Assembly: GCF_020080835.1 (NCBI RefSeq)
Contig: NC_058167.1
Span: 186,001-250,000 of the forward strand
Source: Cotesia glomerata
Lineage: Eukaryota > Arthropoda > Insecta > Hymenoptera > Braconidae
Direction of reading: 5' to 3'
Length of the DNA stretch: 64,000 nucleotides
Position numbers and translations under genes: made by a program. The stretch's first letter is position 1, and every line of letters starts with the position of its first letter. The notes under the pieces are model-generated. The model searched no databases. It saw only the letters and a list, made by a program, of their open reading frames with translations, and had not been told where the DNA came from. This document shows positions 62,764-64,000 of the stretch, in pieces.

Positions 62764-63212
62764 TGTAGCCAACGGGGTAATTGGAAAGAAAACTAAAAGC
62801 TGAAAATAACTAGTACTCATAATTATCATGTATATTCTTAGAATATAATAAATATATGAAATTAATTGTATCGTGAAATTTTAACAGAATACTTTCCCCC
62901 ATGAAAAAAAAAAATAAAAATAATATATATTTCGAAATATATTTTAAATATATTAAAAATCTATAAAAAATATATAAATATATAAAAAATATATATAATA
63001 GTGTTGCGTAAATACCAAATGTTCGCGCCAGAACACTTGGTAAATTCGCACTCTACTGCATCAGTGGTGCTGCGACTGACGCGCACCCTGATAGTCAACT
63101 CCCCGAGGCAGATAGACGATTACGCGCCAACCGGCACAATTAATCTACACGCGGTGGCTAACTACACGTGCTCAGTATTTATAAAGTGATCATAACGTAA
63201 TTCCAATTACCC
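62764..63212. other. AT-rich spacer without recognised gene
   Basis: Contains AAATATATTAAAAATCTATA-type simple sequence (62930-63000). A 62-codon frame at 63001-63189 has no recognised domain. Confidence 0.4.
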
Positions 63213-63365
63213 ACCCGGGAAAAAATGATCAGATCTGATCAGATATGAACAGGCATGAGTGTTCAGGTCTGATCAGATATGAAAAATGACCGGGTCTGAT
63301 CAGACCTGGCCAGGCATGTTCATGTCTGATCAGATCTGTTCATGCCTGACTCGATCAGTTCCATA
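63213..63365. repeat. TGATCAGATCTGATCAG palindromic-word repeat
   Basis: Begins ACCCGGGAAAAAATGATCAG and repeats TGATCAGAT(A/C)TGA, GGCATG and TGTTCA words in both orientations for ~150 bp. It includes a second ATGACCGGG-type block (about 63288) and ends before an A run. Palindromic throughout. Confidence 0.6.
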
Positions 63366-63383
63366 AAAAAAAAAACAAGATTC

Positions 63384-63453
63384 GTGCCGACGGGGATTCG
63401 AACCATGTACGTTGCGCTCTTCAGACTGATACTTTACCTATTGACCCAATGAC
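63384..63453 (-). tRNA. tRNA-like sequence, degenerate
   Basis: The minus strand shows an A-box-like GGGTCAATAGGTAAAGTA, a perfect B box GGTTCGAATCC and an anticodon-loop-like CTGAAGA (GAA, as in tRNA-Phe). Acceptor and anticodon stems do not pair properly. It is likely a tRNA-derived repeat or pseudogene beside the word repeat. Confidence 0.4.
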
Positions 63454-63573
63454 TTATCTTAATTCTAGAGTACCTTTCAAACTACTTTAAGTAATTTAAA
63501 TTTTATACATGACTTATCCTTATAGTTAACGGAGTTCTATACTTAATTTATTAATTATTAATAACAAATTATA

Positions 63574-63749
63574 CACAGTAAAAAATTTCGCGTCATAGCA
63601 TCAAAAAATTTTTTGTTAAAAATTTTTATGTTAAATATTTAACACTTTTTTGTGTTGATTTAACAGAATAAATGTTAAATTTACACATAAAAGTGTTAAA
63701 TATTTAACACAAAAATTTTTGACGCAATGATGCAAAATTTTTTACTGTG
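63574..63749. mobile_element. MITE-like element, 176 bp
   Basis: Terminal inverted repeat CACAGTAAAAAATTT / AAATTTTTTACTGTG. Just inside is (T/C)GCGTCAT and its mirror ATGATGC. The interior consists of inverted GTGTTAAATATTTAACAC words. It has no coding capacity. Confidence 0.65.
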
Positions 63750-64000
63750 CATATTAGAGTGATTTATTTGGGACGGCTATGTATTTTTTTCGCTCCATTA
63801 ACATATGGTTCTATGTAAAGTAAATAAAAAAATTTCCTCAAGGTTCATTCCGTAATTATAATTTTATTGTTTTCTTTTAAAATTGAAGTTTTTTTAACTA
63901 AAACGTATAGGAAATGGAGAATTATTTGTGTGTTCTACAATTTAACAGCCTTTGACACTACTGCTATGGACCAAGGCGTAGCTTAAGATAATAACAGACA

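Overview
The window looks like a repeat-dominated stretch of an AT-rich arthropod genome, most likely a hymenopteran insect. This is inferred from the transposon families present (ISL2EU, R1-like and DUF4780-type non-LTR elements, Ty3/Gypsy with a tRNA-Lys primer site, Copia, CACTA-like) and from one intron-containing BEN-domain gene. There are no bacterial-type operons. Two 100-base runs of N (12838-12937 and 19376-19475) are assembly gaps.

Layout. 1-2670: ISL2EU-type DNA transposon with two convergent genes, a DDE transposase (cut by the window edge) and a SWIM/YqaJ nuclease protein. 2805-3074: a hairpin element. 3636-8056 and 12938-17553: two copies of a large foldback element whose interior is a ~174-bp satellite running in one direction and then flipping to the other. 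Between them lie a probable solo LTR, a second satellite and short palindromic-word repeats. 17554-23375: more word repeats, a 2.5-kb element with ~305-bp inverted ends carrying a nested pogo-like MITE, and a decayed transposon gene. 24714-29099: a near-intact CR1/Jockey-group non-LTR element whose ORF1 and ORF2 share a frame and are parted by one stop codon. 29094-32220: a hairpin MITE, a tRNA-like sequence and a 5'-truncated Copia element with its 3' LTR. 32225-38806: relic LTR, three broken non-LTR fragments and a split repeat element.

The most informative region is 42205-57477. A BEN-domain gene on the minus strand is split by a 13.7-kb Gypsy retrotransposon (42564-56231) lying inside one intron. 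Exons on both sides join in frame and together make one BEN domain. The Gypsy copy has near-identical 2.1-kb LTRs, a 4-bp target duplication, an exact tRNA-Lys(CUU) primer binding site, a gag with two SAP-like motifs, a textbook -1 frameshift signal (A AAA AAC, 6-nt spacer, perfect 8-bp stem) between the zinc-knuckle ORF and pol, and a small cysteine-rich accessory ORF where env would sit.

Right of the BEN exons, 57491-62765 holds a 5'-truncated CACTA-like transposase and a decayed gene of an uncharacterised transposon-associated family. That gene is bracketed by ~465-bp inverted copies of the transposase 3' end. The window ends with a palindromic-word repeat, a tRNA-like sequence and a 176-bp MITE. 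All exon joins and family names were read by eye; no similarity search was run.
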